Assembly: GCA_965204245.1 (NCBI GenBank)
Contig: CBDBED010000009.1
Coordinates: 62,001 to 126,000 of the forward strand
Direction of reading: 5' to 3'
DNA length: 64,000 nucleotides
From: JAAXIE01 sp965204245
GTDB lineage: Bacteria > Chloroflexota > Dehalococcoidia > Lucifugimonadales > JAAXIE01
Below, one piece after another: positions 40,698-50,900 of this stretch. Position 1 is the first letter of the stretch. Every line of letters begins with the position of its first letter. The translations under genes and the position numbers were made by a program. Under the pieces are notes generated by a model, which was not told the DNA's origin, ran no database searches, and worked only from the letters and a program-made list of their open reading frames with translations.

Positions 40698-41735
40698 CTA
40701 CTCATCGCGGCTCCAGCCGGAGCCGAAGACGTAGCCGTCCGTGCTTGCCACGAAGACCCGCAGGGACTCGGACTCCACCCAGGCGCCAGTCTCTGTGGCC
40801 TGGAAGGTCTGCCCGTCGAGCAGGTCCTGGACCTCCCCGCCGATCAGCGTGATGTCGGAGTGGCCCACGATCTTGCCGTCCGGCCCGCCGATGAAGGCGA
40901 ACCACTTGCCGTCCACGGTCTCGGCGGCGTTGTAGTAGTCGATGGCCTGCTCAAGGCCCGCCAGGACGCTCCCCGGACTCTCGAAGTAGGTCATGGTCCC
41001 TGTCAGCCCCACATCGCGGTACTTGTCCACCGCCGTGAACACCAGCATCCTGGTGAACTCGTCGGCGTCGATGTGCCAGCCGGAGCCGAACAGCAGCCCG
41101 TCGTGCTTCATCACCCAGGCGTTCTTCAGCTCGAAGTCGCCGGTGCCTATGCCCCCGCTCTCCGGGTTGCGGTAGACGTAGGAGACCCACTTGCCGTCCT
41201 CGGTGGCGGCGAGCATCTCCGGCCCGAACTCGTAGCCGTTGGCGTCGGTGCCCACCCAGCCCTTGAGGTCGAGGCCCCGGCGTTCGGGGTCGGGGTGCCC
41301 GATGACCAGGTCGTTCTGGTCGATGATGAAGACGTACCACTGGCCGTCCACGCTCTGGGGGCTGTTGTAGTGGGCGAGGGTGGCGTCGAGGCCCTGGGCC
41401 TCGTAGCGGGCGATGGCGTTCGCCACGAAGTGCTGCGTGTACTCGGCGGGGGCGGACCTGGACGGGATGGAGGCGATGGCGTCGTTGACTATCTCCTCAA
41501 CCTCGGCGCGGGACAGGCCCGGCTCGGGCTGGGGCATCTTCTCGATGGCGTCGTTGACGATGCCCTCGACCTGGTCGGAATCGGCCTGCGACTGCGAGGC
41601 CATCTCCTCCCTGACTATCTCCGCCACCTCATCGCGGGTCAGGCCCGCGTCCCCGTCTCCGCAGGCCGCGAGCAGCGCGGGGAGGATGAGCAGCAGTCCC
41701 GCGGCCAGTGCAATGCGTCGTATGGTGCCGTTCAT
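40698..41735 (-). CDS. Double Cache-like lipoprotein
   Basis: The 345-residue protein has a lipobox (LLLILPALLAACGDGD, Cys at 25), a helical acidic linker with two similar repeats (LTRDEVAEIVREEMASQSQA; LSRAEVEEIVNDAIASIPS), then two Cache-like domains. The first spans about 100-215 (HYNSPQSVDGQWYVFIIDQN; KHDGLLFGSGWHIDADEFTR) and the second about 220-345 (YYNAAETVDGKWFAFIGGPD; DGYVFGSGWSRDE). Cache domains bind small ligands outside the cell. No signalling output is attached, so it may act as a binding protein. Its start is four bases after the upstream stop. Confidence 0.8.
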   Translation of the reverse strand: MNGTIRRIALAAGLLLILPALLAACGDGDAGLTRDEVAEIVREEMASQSQADSDQVEGIVNDAIEKMPQPEPGLSRAEVEEIVNDAIASIPSRSAPAEYTQHFVANAIARYEAQGLDATLAHYNSPQSVDGQWYVFIIDQNDLVIGHPDPERRGLDLKGWVGTDANGYEFGPEMLAATEDGKWVSYVYRNPESGGIGTGDFELKNAWVMKHDGLLFGSGWHIDADEFTRMLVFTAVDKYRDVGLTGTMTYFESPGSVLAGLEQAIDYYNAAETVDGKWFAFIGGPDGKIVGHSDITLIGGEVQDLLDGQTFQATETGAWVESESLRVFVASTDGYVFGSGWSRDE

Positions 41736-41739
41736 TTGC

Positions 41740-42924
41740 CTATATTCCTCCGGTCGTCCAGGTGCAACTTGCAGTTACCTCCGGGTGGTCGCTGAGCCTG
41801 TACTCGAACCCGGTGAAACCGGGGTAGGCGGCCCGCAGTCCGCCAAAGGTGTTGCTGGAGGTGAAGACGGAGCTGCCGGACGTGAGAACCGGCACTCCCG
41901 CCAGCCATTCGCCGATCGTGCTGGCCAGGACCCGGTACTCCGTCGGCTCCTCGGCAGACGGGGCCGGGCTGAGCACGAGCGCCGTCTCCGGCGTCTCGGA
42001 GGCGGTCATCGCGGACCCGCACTCCGGGTTACCCCAACCGGTGTCCACGCTCAGCGTCCCCACCGAGGCGGTTTCGTCGTCGTTGATCCTGACCTGCCCC
42101 GAGGTGACCGGGCCTGACGTCACGTTCGTCAGCGACGACAGGTCGCCCAGCGAAACGGTGAAGGTCTCGTCGTCGGCGTCGGCGTCCTGGGCGGTGGAGA
42201 TGGTGCCCTCGCCGCTGGTATCGCCGGCCGGGATCGTGATCGACGACAGCGCCCCGTAGTCGCCGCTCTCGGCGGTGCCGGCGGTGAGTGTTATCGGGAT
42301 GGTCACGGCGCTCCCCAGGGTCCCCGGCTCGCTCGCATCCGGTGTCATCAGGACCACCGTCACGCTCACGTCTTCACCCTCGTTCACCGGGTCGATGGGG
42401 ACGCTGAGGGACACCCGGCGCAGGGGCGAGGGGGCCCGCTCACTCTGCATGGCCAGCCCCACCCTGTCGCCGGCGGACCAGCTCACGCCGGTGCCGTCCC
42501 AGTTTATGCTGTCGTTCGTGTTAGAGCCGGTGCTCCTGTACCCGTCGGCGAAGACCAGCCTCGCGTCGCCGCCCACGTACAGAACCAGGGTGTCCAGGCT
42601 GGCGGGAATGGCCTTGTCCAGCTTTAAGGTAAGCGTACCTCCGGTGATTACACTGAGGCCTGTGATTGCATAGTTCACGCCGTCAAAGGTGAACGTGTCA
42701 TCGGTCAGGGTGGCGGCTGTGGAACATTCAGCACCGCTTGCTGTGTTGAGACACCCTTGCACGACGTTGGTCGTAATCGTCTTCACCGTCAGCGTGGCGG
42801 ACCAGACTCTCTCCTGGGCCTGCGCGGAGGGCACGCCGTCACCGACGAAGAGGGCCGCCAGCGCAATGAGCGCGACGGCGAGCAGGAGGAGCGGGGACCG
42901 GCGGAAGAAGGATGCTTGAATCAT
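41740..42924 (-). CDS. Exported WSATLTV/Calx-beta protein, first gene behind poly-C leader 3
   Basis: The 394-residue protein has signal peptide SPLLLLAVALIALAALFVGD with AQA near 36. The N-terminal domain (residues 38-165) has the WSATLTV pattern with two Cys (VQGCLNTASGAECST) and FTFDGVNYAITGLSV. A Calx-beta domain follows at 175-300 (SLSVPIDPVNEGEDVSVTVV; GDTSGEGTISTAQDADADDE), then a C-terminal domain with two Cys (NPECGSAM; ASCTW). It ends TWTTGGI, and the GGAGGA of these codons is the ribosome site of the next gene (ATG nine bases on). Confidence 0.75.
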   Translation of the reverse strand: MIQASFFRRSPLLLLAVALIALAALFVGDGVPSAQAQERVWSATLTVKTITTNVVQGCLNTASGAECSTAATLTDDTFTFDGVNYAITGLSVITGGTLTLKLDKAIPASLDTLVLYVGGDARLVFADGYRSTGSNTNDSINWDGTGVSWSAGDRVGLAMQSERAPSPLRRVSLSVPIDPVNEGEDVSVTVVLMTPDASEPGTLGSAVTIPITLTAGTAESGDYGALSSITIPAGDTSGEGTISTAQDADADDETFTVSLGDLSSLTNVTSGPVTSGQVRINDDETASVGTLSVDTGWGNPECGSAMTASETPETALVLSPAPSAEEPTEYRVLASTIGEWLAGVPVLTSGSSVFTSSNTFGGLRAAYPGFTGFEYRLSDHPEVTASCTWTTGGI

Positions 42925-42943
42925 GACAGTCCTCCCCCGGTGT

Positions 42944-43033
42944 TCAGAGGGTGAAAATCGGGGGGGGGGTAGAAGACATGGCCGCCCCCGGGGGCGCTCC
43001 GAGGCGGGTTGTTTTCTCTCTGTTGTCGAACAT
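42944..43033 (-). CDS. Leader peptide 3 with C10 tract
   Basis: ATG at 43033 behind AAGGAGG encodes 29 residues (MFDNREKTTRLGAPPGAAMS, STPPPIFTL) and stops early at TGA, 20 bases before the main start. The tract is C10 (plus strand G10 at 42960-42969). Eleven C would end the leader in a TGA overlapping the ATG at 42924; twelve would fuse leader and gene. This leader is therefore in the early-stop state. Confidence 0.65.
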   Translation of the reverse strand: MFDNREKTTRLGAPPGAAMSSTPPPIFTL

Positions 43034-43067
43034 GGCTGCTGTGTCCTCCTTCATCTGTGCTGTTTCG

Positions 43068-43087
43068 CCCCCGTGTCAGTCACGGGG
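43068..43087. promoter_or_regulatory. Hairpin upstream of leader 3
   Basis: CCCCGTG / CACGGGG with loop TCAGT. The same element, with loop TCAGG, lies at 53354-53372 ahead of leader 5. It is about 35 bases upstream of each leader start. It may be a terminator or a regulatory stem in the 5' leader. Confidence 0.5.
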
Positions 43088-43132
43088 CAGGTCCTGCCGG
43101 TAGGGCCGGTTGTTCAGATTTCGCATGGCTGG

Positions 43133-44082
43133 TCAGAGGCCGCCGACGGGCAGCGTGACCAGGCTCAGCGACTCATCGACGCCGTAAGCCCAGGTCAGGC
43201 CGGCGCCGGTCCAGGTCAGCACCCATGCGGCCTCGTTGGTCCACTCATTGACGCCGTCGCCATCACGGTCATCGGCAATGCCGCCGCTGACCATGGCGTC
43301 CTTGAAGAGGAACTGCCTGAGCAACTCCCCTTCGCCGACGTTCAGCGCCATGCGCGACCGCTCCGTCGTAGAGCCGTTCCTGTCCCTGGGCTCCCTGTCC
43401 AGGATGAGCTGGAGGGTCCCTCCGTTGTAGGCGACGTGCACCAGCTCGATCGTGTACTCCACCCCGTGGTAGGTGAAGGTGTCGTCCGTGAGGGCGTCGC
43501 CGCACTGATACTGCCCCGTCCTGTAGCCGCAGCCCACTCCGTGTAGTCCACGTCCCTCACTGCGAGGGTGTCCGACCAGTACTCGGTGGTCCCGTCGGGT
43601 CCGGGCGTCGGGTCCGCAGTCGTCAGGCTCAGCGAGACCGTGTCGCCGACCGACCAGCTCAGGCCGGCGTTGCTCCACACTATGGACGTGCCGGAGTCCA
43701 CAAGATCGCCGCTCGATACGGAGAACGCCGTGCCGCCGACATTCAGCGTCGAAAGGCCGGAGGGGACTTCCTTGTCCAGGCTCACCTTGAGATTGTTGCC
43801 GATGATGATGACCTGCACCACCTGGTAGTCCACGCCGTTGTACGTGAAGTCGTCGTCCGTGAGCGCGGTCGTCGAGCTGCACGCCATGTTGCCGCCGGTG
43901 ACGTTGGAGCAGCCCACGCGGATCCCCTGAGAGTCGCGCTGCACCGTCAGCGTGGCGGACCAGACGGTGGTGGTCTGGGCCTGGGCGGGCTGTGGGCCGG
44001 GCGCAAAGAGGGCCGCCAGCGCAATGAGCGCGGCGGCGAGCAGGAGGAGCGGGGACGGGCGGAATATGGATGCTCGCATCAT
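43133..44082 (-). pseudogene. Exported two-domain WSATLTV protein with one frameshift
   Basis: From ATG 44082: signal peptide SPLLLLAAALIALAALFAPG, then a WSATLTV domain with two Cys (GIRVGCSNV; MACSSTT) and DDDFTYNGVDYQVVQVIIIG. A second copy begins EYWSDTLAVRDVDYTEW, and there the frame breaks near 43545. The next frame continues GCGYRTGQYQCGDALTDDTF, TYHGVEYTIELVHVAYNGGT, and ends DESLSLVTLPVGGL. One base restores a protein of about 316 residues. It may be real decay, a recoding or sequencing error; the intact second half argues for a recent event. Leader 4 precedes it. Confidence 0.65.
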
Positions 44083-44192
44083 CGTGGTCCTCCCGTGGTT
44101 GTCAGCGGCTGAAAATCGGGGGGGGGGGTAGAAGGCATGGCCGCGCTCAGCAGGCGGCGCACCCTACTGCTGTTGCTCCCTGTGTCGAACAT
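44079..44192 (-). CDS. Leader peptide 4 with C11 tract, coupled state
   Basis: ATG at 44192 behind GAAGGAGGACACGGCAGCC encodes 37 residues (MFDTGSNSSRVRRLLSAAMP, STPPPDFQPLTTTGGPR). Its TGA (44081-44079) overlaps the ATGATG start of the gene at 44082. The tract is C11 (plus strand G11 at 44118-44128). In this state terminating ribosomes could restart directly on the surface gene. Ten C would give an early stop, twelve a fusion. Confidence 0.7.
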   Translation of the reverse strand: MFDTGSNSSRVRRLLSAAMPSTPPPDFQPLTTTGGPR

Positions 44193-44238
44193 GGCTGCCG
44201 TGTCCTCCTTCAATGGTGTTTCGGTGTTTCGCACCGGG

Positions 44239-45696
44239 TTAGAGGCCGCCGAAGCCGCCGGCGTGCACCGCGGTGGTGCACGCGGCCCGGCTGCCGTTCT
44301 CATCCTCGGCGGCGTAGGTCACGGACCATTGCCTCCGCGCATCCTGCGCTGGTGTCCCGCCAAGCTTCCTGGTCGCGGTGTCGAAGGTGATCCCGGAGGC
44401 CACGCTGGACAGCGGCTGCTGCGAATCGGATTCAACCAGGCTGTAGGTGAGGGTCCCGGCGCCGCCCGACGCGGCCGGATAGGTGACCGTCCCATCGGCT
44501 GCGGCGTCCAACCACTCTTCGTCGCTCGTGAACGCGACGATCTTGGAGCTACAGAAGTCCCTGGCCGTGTCGTCGAAGGTCACCGGTTCGGCGACCGACA
44601 CGTTGAAGGTGAGGGAGGCCGTGCCGCCGAGCTCGCCGGTGGCGGTGTAGGTCACGGTGGCCGGGGCGGTGGTGACGGTCGTGGGCGTGCCGACGATGCT
44701 CCGGTGAACGCTCGACAGGGAGAGTCCGGCGGGCAGGCCGGTGGCCGTGTACGTCACCTCGTAGTCGTCGCTGCCCGACGGGAGCGGGCCGTGCTGCACC
44801 CTGATGCCCTGGGTGAACGTCAGGGCGGGGACCGTGGCGCTGCCAAAGCTGACGGGCGGGTACTGGTAGACCCTGAGGGTGTAGGTCAGGGTGTCGCCGT
44901 TCTCCGCGGTCACCGTCACGATGATGTTGTGCCACTCGTCGGGGTCCGCGTGGGGAGTGACGGCGATGGCGGCGCTGTCCGCGCCGCTGGCCACCGTCTG
45001 GGGCGTCCCGCCGGTCTCGAGCTGCACCGTGATGGTGGCACCGTCGCCATCCGTCGCGGTGGGCCGGACGGTGACGCTGGTGATCTCCTGGAGCATGACG
45101 GCGGTGTAGACGCGAGGGCCGTAGGCCCAGACGCCGCCCGCCGATGCGTCGCTGCCGGTGGTGGCGTTGGCGATGGTCAGGTCGCTGAGGGTGGCGTCGG
45201 TGGATGCCGCCCTGGGAGTGCCGGACGCGACCACCCACGTGCTGGGCAGGGTGTCCTCATCGTCGCTCGGATTCACGGTGTACGAGCGGATGCGCAGCTG
45301 GTAGGTCGTGCCGTTGGAAACGGTATGGCCTTGATAGGTCCCGGTGAACGTGTAACTGGTGGCGGTGGTGGCGAGGCCGTTGGAGGCCCTCTTCCAATCC
45401 TCCGAGTTAGTGGGCGGGGATGCGCCGGCGTACCAGTCGACCTCGTAGCCGCCGGCGGGGAAGCTGCCCCAGGACGACGGCGCTTCCCACGTCAGCGTCA
45501 GGGAGGCGTCGCCCGGCGTCACGGTGACGTTCTGGGGGACGCTCGGTATGTTTCGGGCCATGCCCTCGCCCTCGCCCTGCGCCCAGGCTGCGGGCGGCGC
45601 GTCGTGGAGGAGCAGGAGCGCCGCAACCGCAAGCACGGCGAGAACCGCGCCGCGCCGGAGGTAGCCGGCCTGGAATCCAAAGCTGCGCAGCATCAT
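44239..45696 (-). CDS. Exported fibronectin/cadherin-like/putative-Ig protein
   Basis: The 485-residue product starts at ATG 45696 (ribosome site AAGGGAGTG). The signal peptide is VLAVLAVAALLLLHDAPPAA. Residues about 45-150 are fibronectin III (IPSVPQNVTVTPGDASLTLT). About 155-265 are a cadherin-like sandwich (ASTDATLSDLTIANATTGSD). Putative-Ig repeats follow with the ATGLPAGLSLSSV motif near 320. The C-terminus (HAGGFGGL) ends a Cys-containing domain. It is the fourth gene of the operon behind leader 5. It is likely surface-exposed. Confidence 0.75.
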   Translation of the reverse strand: MMLRSFGFQAGYLRRGAVLAVLAVAALLLLHDAPPAAWAQGEGEGMARNIPSVPQNVTVTPGDASLTLTWEAPSSWGSFPAGGYEVDWYAGASPPTNSEDWKRASNGLATTATSYTFTGTYQGHTVSNGTTYQLRIRSYTVNPSDDEDTLPSTWVVASGTPRAASTDATLSDLTIANATTGSDASAGGVWAYGPRVYTAVMLQEITSVTVRPTATDGDGATITVQLETGGTPQTVASGADSAAIAVTPHADPDEWHNIIVTVTAENGDTLTYTLRVYQYPPVSFGSATVPALTFTQGIRVQHGPLPSGSDDYEVTYTATGLPAGLSLSSVHRSIVGTPTTVTTAPATVTYTATGELGGTASLTFNVSVAEPVTFDDTARDFCSSKIVAFTSDEEWLDAAADGTVTYPAASGGAGTLTYSLVESDSQQPLSSVASGITFDTATRKLGGTPAQDARRQWSVTYAAEDENGSRAACTTAVHAGGFGGL

Positions 45697-45736
45697 CACT
45701 CCCTTGCTCATTGCTCATCTCCTCCTTCGCACACGC

Positions 45737-47944
45737 CTAGATGCCTCCCACCTTCACGGTGAAACTCGCCTCTTCGGACCAGGGGCCGACGCCGTCGTCG
45801 TTCCTGGCGGCGACGCGCACCTTGTAGTCGCCGTCGTCGAGGCCCTCGATGCTGACGCCGCTGACGCCGCCGGGGAAGAAGCTGAGAGCGACGCCGTCGG
45901 GCGCGGAGTTGACCGGCCTGTCCGGGTAGCTGCCGTCCGATGCAATGACCTGGATCACGTAGCCGGTCGCGCCCGTCACGGCTTCCCACGTCGCCGCGGC
46001 GTCCCGCTTCGTCACCTGGGCTGCCGCCAGGGACGCGGGCGCGGCGGTCGGGACATCGGGGCCGTTGACCACGGTGACGGTAAAGGTCTTCGTGGCGCTG
46101 ACGTCGTTGCCGTCCGTTGCCGTGTAGGTCATCTCCGTGACGCCCGCAATGGTGGGCGTGCCGGAGAGGGTGGGGTTGCTCCCCCCCGAAAAGACCAAGC
46201 CATTGACCTGCGGCGTGAGCTCATAGCTCAACGGGGCCACCATCTTCCACCACGGCCCGCTGGCCGCCCCCAGGGTGAGAGAGACGGCGCTGCCCGCGGT
46301 GTAGGTCTGGTCGTCTATGTCCGACAGGGTCGGAGGTCCGATCACGGAGATGCTGCTGCTGGCCGAGGCCGTCGCCCCGTTTTCGTCCCTCGCCCGGTAG
46401 CTGATGGCGTATCCCGTGTCCCGGAGAGCGATCCGGTTGTCATTCGAGTTGCCGTCGATGGTCAGCACCCGGGTGGAGGGGTCCAGGTGTACGCCCGCGC
46501 CGGGGACGGATGGCCCCACCGTCTCGGCGGTGCGGAATACCAGCTCGTAGGTCAGCGTCCCGGTGCCTCCCGTGGCCTCCGGCAGCGTGACTGTGAGGGG
46601 AGCGGCCTGGCCCGCGGTGTAGGTGATGACCCTCCCGTAGTAGGTATTGAGGTCGTCCGCGTCAAAGGTCACCGGCGGCGCGACAGTCACGTCGAATGAG
46701 AGGGAAGCCGAGGCGCCAATACCGTCGGTGACCGTGTAGGTGACGGTGGCCGCCTCCGTGGTGGCGGCCGTGGGCGTGCCGCGGATGAGCCTGTCGTAGT
46801 TCATGTAAAGCCCTGGTGGAAGGCCGGTGGCCGTGTAGGTGACGTTGCCGGAATAGAACCGGCCGCTGCCTTGGGGCAGCTTGAGCGCGTCCATCTCAGC
46901 CTCGCTGAGGCCCCGGAATGAGATTTCGTGGCCCTCGGTGAAGGTCATGTCCTCCACGGTGACGCCGTCGAAGCTGGCTGGCGGGTACTGGTAGACCTTC
47001 AGCGTGTAGGTCGCGGTGTTGGTATCGTCGTTCACCGCAGTCAGCGTCACGTAGATTTCGTGGGGGACGCTGGGGTCTGCATTCGGGGGGATTTTGATGG
47101 CGGTGCTGAACCTTCCGTGACGCACCGTCTGCGGCGTCCCGCTCTCCCCCAGCTTGACTGAGATGTTGACTTCGAAAAACGACGCGGCGTTAGGCTTGAC
47201 CAGTATGCTGGCGACCTCCCGCAGCATCACGGCGGAGTAGAGGCGGTCGCCTAAGGCGTACACCAAGTCCACCGGCGCGTCGCTGCCGGGCGTGGCGTTC
47301 CACAACTCAAGGCCGGAGAGGGTGACGTCCGTGGCCAGGGGCGAACCCTCCGCGGAGTCGGACCACTCATGGTAGTGGTTGTCCCCCTGCGCTCGGGCAT
47401 ATCTGCCATAGGCCGACACCTGGACCTCGTAGGTCTTGTCGGGGTCCAGGAGAGCCGTGGTAAAGTCTTCGGGATATGTGCGCCAGTAACCGTCGGCGCG
47501 GATTTTGGAGTTGGACAGAGTGTACGAGCAGTCCGTGTCCGTAGTGCAGCCGGAGAATCCATGGATAACGCTATATGCGGGGGTGGGAGTGGAGCCGGCT
47601 CGACGACCGCCGAACCACTTGCTCTGCGGGTCTTTGACTCTCCAGCGCACGACGTAGTAATGCGGAGATTCGCTATTGCGGGACCCGTCGGCGACCCTGT
47701 TCCACGATACCTTCAGCGCACCGGGCAGCGGCGTCACCGTGACGTTGGTTGGCGTGCCGAGTTCGTGAGCGTGCGCATCATCCAGCAGGGGCGCGAAGAG
47801 TACGACGGCGAGAACCGCCGCGGCCACAGGCACGCCGAGGGCCGCGCCACGCCGGAGAGGCTGTCGCCCGTTCGTGGTGAGCCTGTCGAACCACAACCCT
47901 TCGACAGGCTCAGGGTGCACGGATGTAGTGCTACGCACCATCAT
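45737..47944 (-). CDS. Exported fibronectin/cadherin-like/putative-Ig protein with inserted repeat in its signal region
   Basis: The 735-residue product starts at ATG 47944 (GGAGGAGTG). The n-region contains an in-frame palindromic insert (SVHPEPVEGLWFDRLTTNG) before the signal core PLRRGAALGVPVAAAVLAVV. Domains: fibronectin III at about 60-190 (TPTNVTVTPLPGALKVSWNR), a cadherin-like sandwich at 195-310 (TLSGLELWNATPGSDAPVDL), several putative-Ig repeats at 315-620 (YTATGLPPGLYMNYDRLIRG; TYTATDGNDVSATKTFTVTV) and a final fibronectin domain. It ends FTVKVGGI. Third gene of the operon behind leader 5. Confidence 0.75.
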   Translation of the reverse strand: MMVRSTTSVHPEPVEGLWFDRLTTNGRQPLRRGAALGVPVAAAVLAVVLFAPLLDDAHAHELGTPTNVTVTPLPGALKVSWNRVADGSRNSESPHYYVVRWRVKDPQSKWFGGRRAGSTPTPAYSVIHGFSGCTTDTDCSYTLSNSKIRADGYWRTYPEDFTTALLDPDKTYEVQVSAYGRYARAQGDNHYHEWSDSAEGSPLATDVTLSGLELWNATPGSDAPVDLVYALGDRLYSAVMLREVASILVKPNAASFFEVNISVKLGESGTPQTVRHGRFSTAIKIPPNADPSVPHEIYVTLTAVNDDTNTATYTLKVYQYPPASFDGVTVEDMTFTEGHEISFRGLSEAEMDALKLPQGSGRFYSGNVTYTATGLPPGLYMNYDRLIRGTPTAATTEAATVTYTVTDGIGASASLSFDVTVAPPVTFDADDLNTYYGRVITYTAGQAAPLTVTLPEATGGTGTLTYELVFRTAETVGPSVPGAGVHLDPSTRVLTIDGNSNDNRIALRDTGYAISYRARDENGATASASSSISVIGPPTLSDIDDQTYTAGSAVSLTLGAASGPWWKMVAPLSYELTPQVNGLVFSGGSNPTLSGTPTIAGVTEMTYTATDGNDVSATKTFTVTVVNGPDVPTAAPASLAAAQVTKRDAAATWEAVTGATGYVIQVIASDGSYPDRPVNSAPDGVALSFFPGGVSGVSIEGLDDGDYKVRVAARNDDGVGPWSEEASFTVKVGGI
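47870..47922. repeat. Palindromic repeat inserted in a signal-peptide coding region
   Basis: GGTGAGCCTGTCGAA and TTCGACAGGCTCAGG form an inverted repeat across nine bases, within GTTCGTGGTGAGCCTGTCGA. It is read in frame as HPEPVEG...FDRL. Sister proteins at 45696 and 51353 have the same flanks (MM-RS, then LRRG or LRRV) without it. A related half-copy is in leader 5 at about 53266-53290. Confidence 0.7.
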
Positions 47945-47993
47945 CACTCCTCCGTGCGCCCTTACTCATCTGCTCATCGTCCCTTGGCACCGC

Positions 47994-50900
47994 CTAGATT
48001 CCTTCTGGCAGGGTGACCATGGCCTTCGCCCGAGGCCCCTTGCCCTCCTGGTTCTTCGCGCGCACGAATATCCTGTAGGTCTCACCGGCCTCCAGGCCGC
48101 GGAAGGTCACGGAGGTCTTTTTCGCCTTGGGCGTTTTGAGCTCACCCTTGCCTCCGCCCACAGGCGCGAGGTGCACGATGTAGCGCGTCGGCGCACTCCC
48201 GGTCTCCGGGGCGTCCCAGGTGACCTTCAGGCTGTCCTCCGTCGCCGCCAGCCGCACCTCCAGCACCGGGCCGGGCAGCCTCTGCACCGCCACGGGTTCC
48301 GGCGCCTCCTGCGGTGAGCTGGGCGGCTCCTGGGCCGACTTCTGCTGTGCAGGCACCGAGACGGCCACCTGTTGCAGCACCAGTGGGTCGCCCGTGTACG
48401 CCGGGTCCGTGCCGGAGACCTCGTGCGTGATGGTGACGTTGCCGGCCGACACGCCGGTAACGTAGATGGTCTTGGGAGCGTAGTCGTCGGCGGTGAAGGT
48501 CACCGACGCCGGGCTCACCGTCACCTTGTCCGTGTCGCTGCTGGAGGCCTGGACGATCACCGTGTGGGAGCTGGTGTAGTCGTAGCAGTCGGCGGGGTTC
48601 GCGCCGAAGATCGGGGCAGGGTCCGCGCTCAGATAGACGCGGTACTGGACGGTCTCTCCGGCGGCCGGCGAGAGAGAGGACTTCTCCACTATCAGGGCGG
48701 GCATGTGCTTATCGTCCACGCTGACCGTCACCGAGGGCACGGTCACGGTCCTGTACTCGGCGGCCCCGCTCGACGCCTCTATCCTGTGGCTGATCACCAC
48801 CTCCTCGTCGACCGCGTCGAAGTCATGCTCGGCGCGCAGGCGAACGGTCTGGGGCTGGTCCCAGTTGTGCCTGCTGAACTCGACGAACCCGCGGATGACG
48901 CCGACCTTGCACGATAATGCGCTCTCGGGGTAGACGCGCACCCAGTCGTCGGGCTGGGAGCCCAGCCTGATCGTGTAGGTTGCGTCTTCCTCCTCGTTGC
49001 CGGTGGTCTCCTCGTCCATGCTCACCGTGGCCGTGCTCACGATGACGGACGCCTCGTCGTTGTCCGTGATGGTGACGGTCGCCCGGGCGTTGGCGCCCAG
49101 CGCGAAGGGCGAACCGATATAGGCCAAGTCCAGGTTGAAGCTCTCGCTGCCCTCGACCATGCCGTCGTCAATGGTGCTGATGTCGTAGTCGTAGGTGGTG
49201 TCGCCCGCCGGAATGGTCACGTCGAGCACGCCGATGCCGAACTCGCAGGACATCTCGCCGGGGTAGCAGTCGCCGAAGCTGAAGTCGGCCTCATGATCGG
49301 CGGTGCTCGGCGGGACCTGGCGCACCCGGACCCGGAAGTCATCGGCCTGGGCTTCGGCCAGGCTGAGCCGGATGGAGATGGTGTCACCCTCGTTGCCGCT
49401 GTAGGTTGCGGAGCTGAACTGGACCACCGGATCGGTGGACGCCCTGGTCACGGTGACCGTGTAGGTCGCCGTTACGGGCATCAGGTGGCCGTCTTCGTCC
49501 GTGCTGTGGGCGGGGCTGGTGCCGGACGTGACCGTGACCACGATGACGTTGGCTCCGTGAGCCAGGGCGGCTTCGCCCGTGAACTTGCGGCCGGAGTGCC
49601 GCGACTCGAACTCCTCCCCGTTCACGGTCATCGTCACGCGGTCGGCGTTGAGGTCCTCAGGCAGCACGGAGACGTCCACCGCCGCGACGGCCTCGACCAC
49701 GGTCGCCGAGTAGGTCCCGGTGTCGCGGTCGAAGGCGGGGGACAGGGCAACGGGCGTGGCGGGGTCGCCGTGGCTGACTTCCAGCGAGTGCAGCTCGGCG
49801 GTCTTCACGCAGGGGGTGGAACCGTCGGCGGTCGCCGCCGAGTCCGCCGGGCAGATGTAGATCCTGACCCGGAGCTCGTCGTGGTTGTCTTCGGAGTTGT
49901 CGTTACCGTCGGGGCCGCCCTCCCCGCTGTCGTCCCAGACGTGGTAGTGATCGATCCGGTCCGATCCCAGCGTGGTCACGCCGTTGCGGTCGACGCCCGT
50001 GGGCGTGCCGGAGAGGGTGCGGGTGGTCGCGTTGAAGGTGAGACCGCCGGGCAGTACGCGTCTCGATGCCCTCTGGTAGTCCCGCTCCGGGCCTCCCAGG
50101 GCGTAGACGTAGGGCGCCTCGCCGGTGCCCTCGTGGGCCGCGGGGAACTGCACGCTGACGGCTTGGCCCACCTTGAAGTAGAGCGTTATGTTGTCTGATT
50201 CAGGCGTGATGCCTATTCCGGCCCGGGACTCGCTGGGGTTGTCCGTCAGGGGCGGGAAGCGGACCGGATCGTGGATGGTGACGGTGGCGCGGTTGCCCGC
50301 GGGAGTCCACAAAGCGTCGGCGGTCGTGACGGTGACGGTGAAGGTCTCCGCTCCCTCGTCGAGCGTGTCCTTGGCGGCGCGCACCGCCAGGGTCCCGCTG
50401 GTAGCGCCCTGCGCGATAGTCAGGGACCCGGCTACGGAGCGCACGTCCGCGGCGACGGCGTTGCCCGTGCCGGTGGTCGAGTAGGAGGCCGCCGCAGTGA
50501 ACGCGACGCCTCCCGACGGCGCGATGTTGCTCAGGGTGACGGTGATGTTGGCCGTGCCGCCCTCGACGACGGTGACGCCCGACACGGAGAAGGTGTCGCC
50601 CTCTCCCTGCGCGGCCACCGTCAGCGGAGTGGCCTGGAGTAACCTGGAGCTGGCTCCGCTCACCCCGTCGACCAGCGGGCGAACCCCGAAGTGGTACTCC
50701 ACGCCCGCGGTGAGGCCAGTCACGTCGGCGCTGGTGACGTCGGGGCCGAACGGACCCGCGCTCCTGGTGGTTATGTCGCCCTGCCCATCCCGCCAGCGAT
50801 AGGAGATGCGGTAGCCGCTAAGGACGATCCCGTCTCCGCTCATTTGCGGCCCGGCCTCCCAGCGCAACGTCACGCGGCCGGGGCCGGGCGTGGCCGAGTG

